This document shows positions 25,786 through 35,241 of a DNA stretch of 64,000 nt, in pieces. The stretch is from Tenacibaculum soleae. Its GTDB lineage: Bacteria; Bacteroidota; Bacteroidia; Flavobacteriales; Flavobacteriaceae. Numbering within the stretch: the first letter of the stretch is position 1; each line of letters starts with the position of its first letter. The notes beneath the pieces were generated by a model. That model made no database searches, was not told the origin of the DNA, and saw nothing but the letters and a program-made list of their open reading frames with translations. The position numbers were made by a program, and so were the translations under genes. The stretch covers positions 886,047 through 950,046 of the forward strand of contig NZ_MAKX01000001.1 of the NCBI RefSeq assembly GCF_001693415.1. Direction: 5' to 3'.

Positions 25786-26448
25786 ATGAAAAAAACGATA
25801 ATTTTATTTTTCATCTCAGCTATAGTTTATGGACAAAAAGATTCTTTACAAATAGGTGATCGTTATTGGGATGATCAATTATATATAAATATATCGTATA
25901 ATACTTTAAATAACCAGCCTGTAAGGGTAAGTAAAAGTGGTTTTTCTTTTGGTATCTCTGGTGGGTATATAAAAGATATTCCTTTTGTTAAAAGTGGTAA
26001 ATTAGGACTAGGTATTGGTTTAGGTTATGGCTTTGATTCTTTTAATCATAATTTAAAGATTGTTAAAGGAAGCCCGAATAGTTTTCAGATAGACAATAAT
26101 ATCACTCAAAATAAATTTAAAGTACATAATATTGAAATGCCTATTCAATTTCGTTGGAGATCATCAACAGCAAATACTTATTCTTTTTGGCGATTTTATA
26201 CTGGTGTTAAGTTAAGTTATAATATAAGTAATCACTTTACATATAGTGATTCAGGTACAAGTATTAGTATTTCTAATTTAGATGAGTATCGTAAGTTTCA
26301 AACAGGATTTATTGTTTCAGCTGGTTATGGAACCTTTAATTTTCATATATATTATGGCTTGAACCCTATTTTTAAGAGAGCAACACTTAATGATAATACA
26401 GTTGATACTAATATTATTCGATTTGGTCTGAGTTTTTATTTATTATAA
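25786..26448 (+). CDS. Outer-membrane beta-barrel protein (PorT-like)
   Basis: A 220-residue protein with a signal peptide (MKKTIILFFISAIVYG, then QKD) and repeated amphipathic strands such as LGLGIGLGYGFDSF, VHNIEMPIQFRWR and FQTGFIVSAGYGTFNFHIYY, ending in IIRFGLSFYLL. This fits the outer-membrane beta-barrel/PorT superfamily. It follows the ExbD terminator, so it is probably its own transcript. It overlaps the convergent PAP2-like gene by 6 bp. No evidence ties it specifically to type IX secretion. Confidence 0.75.
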   Translation: MKKTIILFFISAIVYGQKDSLQIGDRYWDDQLYINISYNTLNNQPVRVSKSGFSFGISGGYIKDIPFVKSGKLGLGIGLGYGFDSFNHNLKIVKGSPNSFQIDNNITQNKFKVHNIEMPIQFRWRSSTANTYSFWRFYTGVKLSYNISNHFTYSDSGTSISISNLDEYRKFQTGFIVSAGYGTFNFHIYYGLNPIFKRATLNDNTVDTNIIRFGLSFYLL

Positions 26449-27042
26449 GATGTAAAAAGTAAAAAAAGGAGCGACTAGGCCAATAAAAAAACCAAGATAT
26501 ACTTCCGTGCTAGTATGAGCTTTTAAATGTAATCTTGAGCTTGCTAGTAGACCAGATAATAATAAGAAAATTATTGTTATTGGAGTAATAGCTAAGCTGT
26601 GTAGTTGTTGAAACAATAAAAAATAACCTAGAGCAGCCCCAATAGATAGTAAATGTAAGCTTGTTTTAATTTTAAATACAAATAATATATAAATTAAACC
26701 AAGACCTAATACAACTCCAAAAAAGAGATAGCTAAGATCTTTAATAATCGTAGTTTCGTAAAAAAACTTTCCGAGCATAAAAAATAGCGCCATCATAAAA
26801 AATATAGGAATCTTACGTTCGCTAATTCTCTTTACTTGATATGAGCTTATGTAACCAATAGATTTTAATAAAATTAATAAAAGTAACGGGATAATATAAG
26901 TGCTAATAAATACAACGCTCAAAATTGTATATTGTTGGTGTCGACTTAAATTAACTGGCGTTAAAATAAAGTATAGTAATATACCAATTGTTGGTATTAC
27001 AATTGGGTGTAAAGCGGTTGATATGAATTTATGCCAGCGCAT
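26443..27042 (-). CDS. PAP2-like membrane phosphatase
   Basis: A 199-residue protein with about six hydrophobic helices. The C-terminal segment LASSRLHLKAHTSTEVYLGF matches the last PAP2 phosphatase motif (SR-x5-H...), and LHLLSIGAALGYF resembles the middle SGH-like motif with Ser-Ile-Gly replacing it. Catalytic competence is therefore uncertain. Its ATG overlaps the rpoN stop (TAATG), so translation is probably coupled to rpoN. Confidence 0.65.
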   Translation of the reverse strand: MRWHKFISTALHPIVIPTIGILLYFILTPVNLSRHQQYTILSVVFISTYIIPLLLLILLKSIGYISSYQVKRISERKIPIFFMMALFFMLGKFFYETTIIKDLSYLFFGVVLGLGLIYILFVFKIKTSLHLLSIGAALGYFLLFQQLHSLAITPITIIFLLLSGLLASSRLHLKAHTSTEVYLGFFIGLVAPFFTFYIL

Positions 27043-28502
27043 TATATTTCTTTTCGTAAACGTGCCACTGAAATATCTAACTGTTCACGATATTTTGCAA
27101 CGGTTCTTCTGGCAATAGGATAGCCTTTTTCTTTTAGTATTTTAGATAATTTTTCATCAGTCAAAGGCTTCCTTTTATCTTCTTCTTGAATTACGGTTTC
27201 AAGAATTTTTTTAATTTCACGAGTAGAAACATCTTCTCCTTGATCATTTTTCATTGATTCAGAGAAAAAGACTTTTATTAATTTTGTTCCGTAAGGCGTA
27301 GCTACATATTTACTGTTGGCAACCCTAGATACCGTAGAAACATCCATCTGAATTTCGTCAGCAATATCTTTTAAAATCATTGGTTTTAACTTACGTTCAT
27401 CACCAGTTAAAAAATAAGCTTCTTGACGATGCATAATTGCGTTCATCGTAACCAATAATGTTTGTTGACGCTGTTTTATAGCATCTATAAACCATTTTGC
27501 TGCATCTAATTTTTGTTTGATGAACATTACTGCGTCTTTTTGACTCTTACTCTTATTTTTAGCGTCACTATATCCTTTTAACATGTTGTTATATTCTCTT
27601 GATACATGTAATTCAGGAGCATTTCTAGAGTTTAAGGTAAGTTCTAAAACACCATCAATAATTTGAATTGAAAAATCAGGAACAATTTGCTCAGCTATTT
27701 TATTATTACCTGCATAAGAGCTTCCTGGTTTGGGGTTTAACCTACCGATTTCTGTAATAGTTTCTTTTAAAAGTTCTTCATTAATATTAAACTTTTCAAG
27801 AAGTTTTTTGTAGTGTTTTTTTACGAAATGATCAAAAGCATTTTCTAAAATATCTATAGCTAAAACTCTTGTTTCTTTTTCAGGTTTGGATTTTAACTGA
27901 ATAATTAGGCATTCCTTTAAATTACGAGCGCCAACTCCTATAGGGTCTAGTTTTTGAACAACATTAAGCAAAACATTTTCTACCTTTTCTTCGGTTGTAA
28001 ATACGTTTTGAGTAAATGCTAAATCATCTACAAGATCAATAACTTCTCTACGAATATACCCGCTATCATCAATACTACCAACTAAAAACTCAGCAATTGC
28101 TCGCTCTTCTTCATCAATACGAAAGGTATTTAATTGATTTTTTAAGGATTGATGAAAAGTAGTACCCGCTGCATACGGAACTTGTTTTTCTTCATCATCA
28201 GCTGAGTAATTATTTGCTTGTGTTTTATAACTAGGATATTCGTCGTCACTTAAATACTCATCAATATTAATATCCTCAGTGTCTATTTTCTCATTTCCTT
28301 CATCATAATCGTCAGCATTGGTTAAGGTATCTTCAAAGTTTTCAGGTTCTTCTTTGCCTGTGTCTAGCGCAGGATTTTCTTCAATTTCTTGTTTTAAGCG
28401 TTCTTCAAAAGCTTGTGTTGGTAGTTGAATTAACTTCATCAGCTGAATTTGCTGTGGAGATAATTTTTGAAGTAATTTATAATGTAAACCTTGTTTTAGC
28501 AT
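27042..28502 (-). CDS. rpoN: RNA polymerase sigma-54 factor
   Basis: A 486-residue sigma-54. The activator-interacting N-terminus begins MLKQGLHYKLLQKLSPQQIQ and includes the Gln/Leu-rich region I. An acidic stretch (residues about 50-110) follows, then the core-binding domain. The DNA-binding end contains the RpoN box ARRTVAKYREQ close to the C-terminus. No enhancer-binding protein is in the window. A TATATTTG box ends 5 nt before the ATG. Confidence 0.96.
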   Translation of the reverse strand: MLKQGLHYKLLQKLSPQQIQLMKLIQLPTQAFEERLKQEIEENPALDTGKEEPENFEDTLTNADDYDEGNEKIDTEDINIDEYLSDDEYPSYKTQANNYSADDEEKQVPYAAGTTFHQSLKNQLNTFRIDEEERAIAEFLVGSIDDSGYIRREVIDLVDDLAFTQNVFTTEEKVENVLLNVVQKLDPIGVGARNLKECLIIQLKSKPEKETRVLAIDILENAFDHFVKKHYKKLLEKFNINEELLKETITEIGRLNPKPGSSYAGNNKIAEQIVPDFSIQIIDGVLELTLNSRNAPELHVSREYNNMLKGYSDAKNKSKSQKDAVMFIKQKLDAAKWFIDAIKQRQQTLLVTMNAIMHRQEAYFLTGDERKLKPMILKDIADEIQMDVSTVSRVANSKYVATPYGTKLIKVFFSESMKNDQGEDVSTREIKKILETVIQEEDKRKPLTDEKLSKILKEKGYPIARRTVAKYREQLDISVARLRKEI

Positions 28503-28507
28503 ACTTA

Positions 28508-28515
28508 CAAATATA
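28508..28515 (-). promoter_or_regulatory. rpoN -7 box
   Basis: TATATTTG on the minus strand ends 5 nt before the rpoN ATG. No good -33 was seen. It lies just after the asnS terminator. Confidence 0.35.
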
Positions 28516-28526
28516 TGAAATAGGTT

Positions 28527-28560
28527 AAAAAGAAATCGCCATTCTGTGAGGAATGACGAT
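28527..28560 (-). terminator. asnS terminator
   Basis: A 10-bp stem with one G-U pair (28535-28544 with 28551-28560), 6-nt loop, followed on the minus strand by TTCTTTTT. Confidence 0.65.
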
Positions 28561-28585
28561 TGTAGTATATAATTTTATGATTTTT

Positions 28586-30019
28586 TTAAAACTCTGCGTT
28601 TTGAGGTGTTCTTGGAAACGGAATTACATCACGTATATTTCCCATTCCTGTCGTAAATAAAACCAAACGTTCAAAACCTAAACCGAAACCAGAATGCACT
28701 GCTGTACCAAATTTACGGGTATCTAAATACCACCATAATTCTTCTTCTTCAATATTAAGTTCGGCCATTTTAGTTTTTAAAACATCTAAACGTTCTTCTC
28801 TTTGGCTTCCTCCAACCATTTCACCGATTCCTGGAAATAAAACATCCATTGCGCGTACTGTTTTACCATCGTCGTTTAAACGCATGTAAAATGCCTTGAT
28901 AGTTGCTGGGTAATCGAATAAAATAACAGGACATTTAAAGTGCTTTTCTACTAAATAACGTTCATGTTCAGATTGTAAATCTACTCCCCATTCGTTTACT
29001 GGAAATTGGAATTTTTTCTTTTTGTTAGGTTTTGAATTACGTAAAATATCAATGGCCTCGGTATATGAAACACGTTTAAAATTATTGTTTACTACAAAGT
29101 TTAATTTTTCTAGTAAACTCATGTCACTACGCTGCGCTTGTGGTTTTGATTTTTCTTCTTGTGTTAAACGATTGTCTAAAAATGCTAAATCGTCTTTACA
29201 GTTTTCTAAAACATAACCTAAAACAGACTTGATAAAATCTTCGGATAAATCCATATTTGCATCTAAATCATTAAATGCAACCTCAGGTTCAATCATCCAA
29301 AATTCAGCTAAATGACGTGTTGTGTTTGAGTTTTCGGCTCTAAAAGTAGGGCCAAAAGTATATACTTTACCAAGTGCCATTGCATAAGTTTCGGCTTCTA
29401 ATTGACCAGAAACAGTTAAGTTAGTCTCTTTACCAAAAAAATCTTGGGTATAATCTATATTACCTTCTTCGTTTACTGGTGCTTTGTTTGCATCAAAATT
29501 AGTTACATGAAACATTTCTCCAGCTCCTTCAGCATCAGAACCTGTAATGATAGGTGTGTTAACGTAGTTAAATCCGTTTTCTTGAAAGTATTTATGTACT
29601 GCAAAAGATAAAGCAGAACGTACTCTCATTACCGCACTAAAAGTATTGGTTCTAATACGTAAATGTGCATTTTCTCTTAAAAATTCTAAACTGTGTTTTT
29701 TAGGCTGAATAGGGTATTCATCTGGATTAGAATCTCCTAATATTTCTAATTTTGTAACTTTAATCTCTACAGTTTGTCCTTTACCTTCACTTTCAATTAA
29801 AGTACCGGTAATGCTTACAGCAGCACTTGTAGTTATTCTTTTTAAAAGTTCTTCATTGGTGTTTTCAAAATCTACAACACATTGAATATTATTAATGGTT
29901 GAACCGTCATTTAAGGCAATAAAACGATTGCTTCTAAAAGTTCTAACCCATCCTTTAACATGTACTTCTTGTAAAAATTTATTAGAATGTAATAATTCTT
30001 TAACGCTACTTCTTTTCAT
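28586..30019 (-). CDS. asnS: Asparaginyl-tRNA synthetase
   Basis: A 477-residue class II synthetase charging tRNA-Asn. The OB-fold anticodon-binding domain is at the start ([20 protein letters not shown]). Motif 2 is [20 protein letters not shown] and motif 3 is [20 protein letters not shown]. The ending [15 protein letters not shown] is typical of AsnS. It has a separate promoter and a terminator before rpoN. Confidence 0.97.
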   Translation of the reverse strand: MKRSSVKELLHSNKFLQEVHVKGWVRTFRSNRFIALNDGSTINNIQCVVDFENTNEELLKRITTSAAVSITGTLIESEGKGQTVEIKVTKLEILGDSNPDEYPIQPKKHSLEFLRENAHLRIRTNTFSAVMRVRSALSFAVHKYFQENGFNYVNTPIITGSDAEGAGEMFHVTNFDANKAPVNEEGNIDYTQDFFGKETNLTVSGQLEAETYAMALGKVYTFGPTFRAENSNTTRHLAEFWMIEPEVAFNDLDANMDLSEDFIKSVLGYVLENCKDDLAFLDNRLTQEEKSKPQAQRSDMSLLEKLNFVVNNNFKRVSYTEAIDILRNSKPNKKKKFQFPVNEWGVDLQSEHERYLVEKHFKCPVILFDYPATIKAFYMRLNDDGKTVRAMDVLFPGIGEMVGGSQREERLDVLKTKMAELNIEEEELWWYLDTRKFGTAVHSGFGLGFERLVLFTTGMGNIRDVIPFPRTPQNAEF

Positions 30020-30036
30020 CTTTTAAAAATTGAGAA

Positions 30037-30044
30037 GCAAAGAT
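30037..30044 (-). promoter_or_regulatory. asnS -7 box
   Basis: TATCTTTG on the minus strand, 17 nt before ATG 30019, with a TTG about 17 nt further upstream. Confidence 0.5.
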
Positions 30045-30136
30045 ACTTTTTTGAACTAAAACAATCAATGTAGATTATAATTGATTTTTAATAAGTTTTT
30101 TTTAAAAGTGATGTATTTTTACAGTTATACTTTATA

Positions 30137-31201
30137 ATGATGCGTAAAATTAATAAGAAAACTATTTTTAATCAGTTTAAAAAAGATTTAATAGGGAAAG
30201 ATTCTCATAGAGGAGTTACCTTAACTTATTCGTGGTTAGCAAATCAATTTGGGCATATTGCACTGGGTTTTGTTCCTTCTTTTATTTTACATGATAATAT
30301 TAATCATATAAAAACTTATCAAAATCCTGTTGTTGCTAGTGCAATAGTAACTTTTTTTTGGTTTTTATTTGAGTTGTATAATTTTTTAGGGCCATTATTA
30401 ACTAAAAAAAAATCATTAAATAATCATTTTTTTATTCCAAATAACAAGAGGTATGTTTTTAATCCGAAATGGTTAAATATAGCTTATGATACAATTACCG
30501 ATGTTGCTTTTTTTAGTTTTGGAGCCTTTTTGTACAGTTTTTACATAAATGGATTACAAGATAAAATTACAATAGTTGCAATAATTTTGCTTTTTTTATA
30601 CTTGTTAAGAGCTTCTAGTTATTGGTATTTAACTAAAATGTATCAACATTATGCAAATTATCCATTTCAATTTCGATTGAGTCAATGGAATTTTACTATA
30701 AATGATGAAGGAAAAAAAGAGGTTTTTAATTTTATAGAAGCTAATGATTCAGGAAATCATTTGTTAATTTTTGGTTCACAGTTTTGTGGAAAAACAAGTT
30801 TAGGGGTTGGTGTTTTAAATGAATTATCGATTAAACATAAAATATGTTTGTATACCAGTGCAATGAAATTATTTAGCCTTTTTTTTATTGAAGAAAACAC
30901 AAAATTAGATATCCATAGAATATGGTCGTGGAAAGAAAGTAATTATCTTGTCATAGATGATGTAAACCCAGGTAAACCTATTGATGAAGAGTTGGTAAAT
31001 CCTAAAAAAATATTGCAGTTTTTAGATCCTACAGCATCTGGTAAAATGAATGAGGAGTACTGTAAAATAATAGCAAATAAAAATGTTATTTGGATTTTAG
31101 GTAATGACTATAACTTGAATCAAGACGATGAATGGACACAAATGTTAGTTAAAATAGGGGTTGATGCTCTTAAGATTAAAAAAATAAATTTAGTTCATTA
31201 A
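30137..31201 (+). CDS. Membrane protein with C-terminal P-loop ATPase domain (unrecognised)
   Basis: A 354-residue protein I do not recognise. Residues about 35-160 contain roughly four hydrophobic segments (around 37-52, 63-84, 118-136 and 143-160). The C-terminal half looks like an ATPase. Walker A is GSQFCGKTS (213-221); Walker B is NYLVIDD (269-275), the two acidic residues matching AAA+/DnaC-type sites. NVIWILGNDYN (316-326) could be sensor 1. A basic N-terminus suggests the start is inside the cell. The gene is single, between divergent asnS and convergent PAS-LuxR; no operon partner helps. STAND/AAA+ or IstB/DnaC-like ATPase on a membrane anchor is the best description. Confidence 0.6.
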   Translation: MMRKINKKTIFNQFKKDLIGKDSHRGVTLTYSWLANQFGHIALGFVPSFILHDNINHIKTYQNPVVASAIVTFFWFLFELYNFLGPLLTKKKSLNNHFFIPNNKRYVFNPKWLNIAYDTITDVAFFSFGAFLYSFYINGLQDKITIVAIILLFLYLLRASSYWYLTKMYQHYANYPFQFRLSQWNFTINDEGKKEVFNFIEANDSGNHLLIFGSQFCGKTSLGVGVLNELSIKHKICLYTSAMKLFSLFFIEENTKLDIHRIWSWKESNYLVIDDVNPGKPIDEELVNPKKILQFLDPTASGKMNEEYCKIIANKNVIWILGNDYNLNQDDEWTQMLVKIGVDALKIKKINLVH

Positions 31202-31205
31202 ATTA

Positions 31206-31943
31206 TTATAAAATATGATTTGTGTATGCAAAACTTATTAAATGGGGTAAACTTTTTACTTTAAATCGTTTGTATAAAGGAATAATTCGTTTTTCAATTG
31301 CAGATTGACTTACGTTTAATTTATAAGCAATTTCCTTAAAAGCCAATCCTTCAGCAGCTAAACTAAGAGCCTCTTTTTCTTTTCTTGAAATAGCAAAATG
31401 ATTAAATAATTCTTTATTTAATGTTTCTTCAAAATCAGAAGTGTCGGGGCCATAAGCGGCATATTGCATAACATTACTATGTTTGAGCGATTTTATAACT
31501 TGAGAAACTCCGATAATTTCTTCAACGTTACCATTTGCCGATTTAAAAACACCAACTCTTGAAAATAAAGGAATAATTTCTCCATTCTGATTTATTTTTT
31601 CAAGTTCAAGTGTAAAGCTATATTTTTCTAATTCTTCGTTTTTTGTTTTCAAAAATTGAAGTGCCTTGTCGTTAAGTTCATTAGAAAATTGAAAGTGTCT
31701 TGGTGAAGTACAACTTACTATTTTAAGCATAGTTATTTCTTCATCTTTATACCCTAACAGTTCCTCCCATCCATGCGCATATAACATTTTGTTTTCTTTA
31801 AAAGAATAAATATATAATGCTTCACCAACAAATTTAGGAATAGTTGCTTTATAAAAATTATAAGTTTCAGTGGTTATATCTAATGGAATATCAGAAACTC
31901 TTTCCTTGGTGTATTTTCCAATATTATTTTGTGTTGTACTCAT
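31206..31943 (-). CDS. PAS-LuxR transcriptional regulator
   Basis: A regulator of about 245 residues. A PAS-like sensor occupies roughly residues 35-165 (YSFKENKMLYAHGWEELLGY ... LPLFSRVGVFKSANGNVEEIIGVSQ). A LuxR-type helix-turn-helix follows at about 185-235: ISRKEKEALSLAAEGLAFKE, then IAYKLNVSQSAIEKRIIPLY. There is no receiver domain, so the signal is probably sensed directly. The ATG at 31943 is preferred to an in-frame GTG at 31970. It is divergent from the putative small transcript starting near 32010. Confidence 0.82.
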   Translation of the reverse strand: MSTTQNNIGKYTKERVSDIPLDITTETYNFYKATIPKFVGEALYIYSFKENKMLYAHGWEELLGYKDEEITMLKIVSCTSPRHFQFSNELNDKALQFLKTKNEELEKYSFTLELEKINQNGEIIPLFSRVGVFKSANGNVEEIIGVSQVIKSLKHSNVMQYAAYGPDTSDFEETLNKELFNHFAISRKEKEALSLAAEGLAFKEIAYKLNVSQSAIEKRIIPLYKRFKVKSLPHLISFAYTNHIL

Positions 31944-31972
31944 AAAATTACATAAACTGCGTAAAAACACAG

Positions 31973-32003
31973 TTGTCTAAATATTAAATTGAATGTACAT
32001 TTG
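31973..32003 (+). promoter_or_regulatory. Rightward promoter with no ordinary gene
   Basis: TTG (31973-31975), 20-nt spacer and TACATTTG (31996-32003) fit the Bacteroidota promoter. The next rightward signal is the terminator at 32116-32146. Confidence 0.45.
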
Positions 32004-32009
32004 TAGTGT

Positions 32010-32146
32010 ACTTTAAGGGATTAAAAAGTAAAAATATGCAACAATAGTAGGTATATTTTTAGAAAATAAAAAATTAGTTATGAAAAACTATATTAAAGTA
32101 TATGAAAAAGAATGTAAAAAGGGTTAGCAACTGCTAACCCTTTTTT
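32010..32146 (+). ncRNA. Candidate small RNA or micro-ORF transcript
   Basis: A consensus-type promoter and a strong terminator bracket about 137 nt on the plus strand with no gene of normal size. The only ORF is 15 codons at 32080-32127 (MKNYIKVYEKECKKG), whose stop lies in the terminator stem. The unit lies between two leftward genes. It could be a regulatory RNA, a tiny protein message, or a chance match next to the transporter's terminator. Confidence 0.3.
32116..32146. terminator. Bidirectional terminator
   Basis: Arms 32116-32129 and 32132-32145 form a perfect stem of about 13 bp (AAAAAGGGTTAGC-type arm) with T tails on both strands. It serves the leftward MMPL transporter and would also end the rightward candidate RNA. 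Confidence 0.85.
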
Positions 32147-32180
32147 GTATTTTATCAATTAAAGAATATTTTTATAAGCT

Positions 32181-34547
32181 TTAATATTCTTCTTCTTTTG
32201 GGGGTAGTATTTTAAAATTTGTTTCTTTTAATACTTTTTTATTTGCTATTTTCTTTTCAAAAGATAGTAAAAGCGATGGTAATAATAATAGATTAGATAC
32301 CATTGCTAATAACAAGGTTACAGATACTAAGCCTCCTAAAGCAATTGTACCTCCAAAGCTAGAAAGAGTAAATACTAAAAAGCCAAAAAATAATACAATT
32401 GAAGTATAAAACATGCTTACACCAGTTTCTTGAAGAGCTGAATAAACAGCTGGTTTAACTTTCCAATTATTGGCAAGTAATTCTTGTCTGTATTTTGCTA
32501 AAAAATGTATAGTATCATCAACAGAAATACCAAAAGCAATACTAAATACTAAAATGGTAGATGGTTTTATTGGAATACTGAAAAAGCCCATTAACCCGGC
32601 TGTTATCAATAAAGGAAGCATATTAGGTATTAATGATATAAAAATCATTTTGTAAGAACGGAACATCCATGCCATAAAAATTGAAATTAATAATATAGCA
32701 AGTGATAATGAAATAACTAAATTTTTAATAAGATAATTGGTTCCTTTTAAAAAGACTAAAGCTTTCCCTGTCATGGAAACCTTAAATTTTTCTTCAGGAA
32801 ATTGTTTTTTAATAACTGCATTTAACCGATCCTGAATAATATCCATTTTATCTGTACCCACATCTTTCATAAAAGTGGTAATACGTGCATAACGGCCCGT
32901 GTTGTCAACAAAGTTTTTTAACATACCAGAGTTACTGTCCGAGTTTTTAGTGTATGCAAAAATGTGTGCTTTTTCTTGACTTGTAGGTAATTGGTAATAT
33001 TTAGGGTTGCCTTTGTAATAAGCCTGTTTAGAATATTTAACTAAGTTTGTAATAGAAATAGGCTTTGATAATTCAGGAAAAGTTTCAATTGTTTCATTAA
33101 GTTTTTCCATCTTTTTTAAAGTAGAAAGTTTCATAACACCTTTCTCTTTTTTGGTGTCAATCAATATTTCTAGAGGCATTATTCCACCAAATTCAGTTTC
33201 AAAAAACTTAATATCTTTATAAAACTGCATTCCCTTAGGCATATCTTCTATTAAGCTACCAGATACTCGAATTTGAAAAAGACCAATCATACTTAATATA
33301 ATTACAACTACGGTAGTAATATAAACTGAAATTCGTTGGTTTTTTACCATGCGCTCCATCCATGAAACTACATTTCCCATCCACTTTTTTTCTAAGTGAT
33401 TTAGATGCTTTTTTTCAGGTAATGGCATGAAACTATAAATAATCGGAATTATTAATAAGGCTAAAATAAATATGCTTACAATGTTTACGGATGCTAAAAC
33501 ACCAAACTCTCTAAGTAATTGACTTTTAACAAAAACAAAGGTTGCAAAACCAGATGCAGTGGTAATATTTGTCATCAAAGTGGCGTTACCAATTTTTGAA
33601 ATTACACGTTGTAAAGATTTTGCTTGATTACCATGTTTTTTTATCTCTTGTTGATATTTATTAATTAAAAACACGGCATTAGGTACTCCAATAACGATAA
33701 TTAAAGGCGGAATTAAAGCAGATAAAACAGTAATTTCATATCTAAATAGACCAATAAAACCAAAAGCCCAAATAACTCCAATACCAACAACTAATAATGT
33801 AATAAAGGTTGCTCGGAATGAACGGAAAAAGAAAAAGAAGATAATGGCAGTAATTCCTAAGGCACCAAATACGAAAAGACTCATTTCATCAATAATGTTT
33901 TGAGAATTTATAGTTCGTATATAAGGCATTCCAGAAATGCGAACATCAATTTGATATTCTTTTTCAAACTCTTCTACATTAGGAAGTAGCACATCTGCAA
34001 CAAAATCTCTTCGTTCAGGGGTGTTTACAATATCTTTATCTATATATATTGCTGTTTGTATGGTTCCTTCTCCATTATAAAGCAAATTGTCGTAAAAAGG
34101 TAATTTTTCAAATAATTGTTTTTTGATTTTTGTTACTTCTTCATTTGTAACAGGTGCTTTATTAAATAAAGGTTCAAGCACAAATTTACGTTCCTTTCTA
34201 TCAGCTTTTAATTGTTTAACATCTGCAATTGATAAGGTGAAATCTACTTGTTTTACACTATCAATTTTTTTTACAAGTTTGTTCCAAGCATTAAATTTTG
34301 ATGGAGTGAAAATTGTTGAGTCTTTAACTCCTAGAATTACTAGATTGCCTTCTTCTCCAAAAATTTCTAAAAACTTATCATATTGTATGTTAGCTTCATG
34401 GTCTTTGGGCAGTAAATTGGCTTCAGTATATGAAAAACGCATATACTTCATTTGAGTAACTAAAAGTCCTGTAATAACAGCTATAGCTATTAAAACTAAA
34501 TATCTATTTCTTAATATAAATCCTGCGATTTTAGTCCAAAAAGTCAT
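32181..34547 (-). CDS. MMPL-family RND transporter
   Basis: A 788-residue polytopic protein with two repeats of one helix, a periplasmic domain and five helices, as in MMPL/HpnN/Patched-type exporters. Repeat 1 helices are around VLSALIPPLIIVIGVPNAVF; repeat 2 contains ILVFSIAFGISVDDTIHFLA, where the DD pair is the proton-relay site. It is shorter than AcrB-type pumps because the periplasmic loops are small. No adaptor gene is adjacent. Substrates of this branch are lipids or hydrophobic molecules in studied cases; here unknown. Confidence 0.88.
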   Translation of the reverse strand: MTFWTKIAGFILRNRYLVLIAIAVITGLLVTQMKYMRFSYTEANLLPKDHEANIQYDKFLEIFGEEGNLVILGVKDSTIFTPSKFNAWNKLVKKIDSVKQVDFTLSIADVKQLKADRKERKFVLEPLFNKAPVTNEEVTKIKKQLFEKLPFYDNLLYNGEGTIQTAIYIDKDIVNTPERRDFVADVLLPNVEEFEKEYQIDVRISGMPYIRTINSQNIIDEMSLFVFGALGITAIIFFFFFRSFRATFITLLVVGIGVIWAFGFIGLFRYEITVLSALIPPLIIVIGVPNAVFLINKYQQEIKKHGNQAKSLQRVISKIGNATLMTNITTASGFATFVFVKSQLLREFGVLASVNIVSIFILALLIIPIIYSFMPLPEKKHLNHLEKKWMGNVVSWMERMVKNQRISVYITTVVVIILSMIGLFQIRVSGSLIEDMPKGMQFYKDIKFFETEFGGIMPLEILIDTKKEKGVMKLSTLKKMEKLNETIETFPELSKPISITNLVKYSKQAYYKGNPKYYQLPTSQEKAHIFAYTKNSDSNSGMLKNFVDNTGRYARITTFMKDVGTDKMDIIQDRLNAVIKKQFPEEKFKVSMTGKALVFLKGTNYLIKNLVISLSLAILLISIFMAWMFRSYKMIFISLIPNMLPLLITAGLMGFFSIPIKPSTILVFSIAFGISVDDTIHFLAKYRQELLANNWKVKPAVYSALQETGVSMFYTSIVLFFGFLVFTLSSFGGTIALGGLVSVTLLLAMVSNLLLLPSLLLSFEKKIANKKVLKETNFKILPPKEEEY

Positions 34548-34593
34548 TCAAATATTTTTTGTAAAGTTATGGTAAATGAAACAATTAAACGAA

Positions 34594-34623
34594 AAAAAAG
34601 AGTGTCGTAAAACACTCTTTTTT
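34594..34623 (-). terminator. pyrH-frr terminator
   Basis: A perfect 12-bp stem (34594-34605 with 34612-34623) and a minus-strand T run, 18 bp after the frr stop. Confidence 0.8.
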
Positions 34624-34640
34624 ATGTTTTTGAAATATAC

Positions 34641-35195
34641 TTAAACAGTCATTATTTCTTTTTCTTTTACAGAAAGTTTTTCGTCAATGTTTTTAATAAA
34701 TGTATCAGTTAATTTTTGAACATCAGCTTCAGCATTTTTTTTCAAATCATCAGAAAGATCTGTTTTTTTTATTTCGTTATTAGCATCTTTACGAGCGTTA
34801 CGAATACCTACTTTAGCATGTTCAGCTTCACCTTTTGCTTGTTTTGCTAATTCTTTACGACGCTCTTCAGTTAAAGCAGGTACATTAATAATAATATTAT
34901 CACCATTATTCATTGGGTTAAAGCCTAAATTAGCAAGCATAATAGCTTTTTCAATTTCTTGCAACATGTTTTTTTCCCATGGCTGAACTGTTATTGTTCG
35001 AGCATCAGCAGTACTTACGTTAGCAACCTGACCTAATGGAGTTGCAGCTCCATAATAATCTACTTGTACATTCGCTAACATTGCTGGTGATGCCTTACCA
35101 GCTCTAATTGCACGTAATTCTTTTATTAAATGCTCTATTGCGTTATTCATTGCCTCTTTGGCCGAATCTAAAATAAAATCAATTTCTTCGTTCAT
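34641..35195 (-). CDS. frr: Ribosome recycling factor
   Basis: A 184-residue factor that splits post-termination ribosomes with EF-G. It has the domain I coiled-coil start (ALNNAIEHL-like MNNAIEHLIKELRAIRAGKA), YYGAATPLGQVANVS in domain II, and the C-terminal helix KNIDEKLSVKEKEIMTV. Normal length. It lies 46 bp downstream of pyrH in one transcript. Confidence 0.96.
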   Translation of the reverse strand: MNEEIDFILDSAKEAMNNAIEHLIKELRAIRAGKASPAMLANVQVDYYGAATPLGQVANVSTADARTITVQPWEKNMLQEIEKAIMLANLGFNPMNNGDNIIINVPALTEERRKELAKQAKGEAEHAKVGIRNARKDANNEIKKTDLSDDLKKNAEADVQKLTDTFIKNIDEKLSVKEKEIMTV

Positions 35196-35241
35196 TTTGT
35201 TCGTATTTATTACTTCTAATAATGGTAGAAGTTATTTTTTG

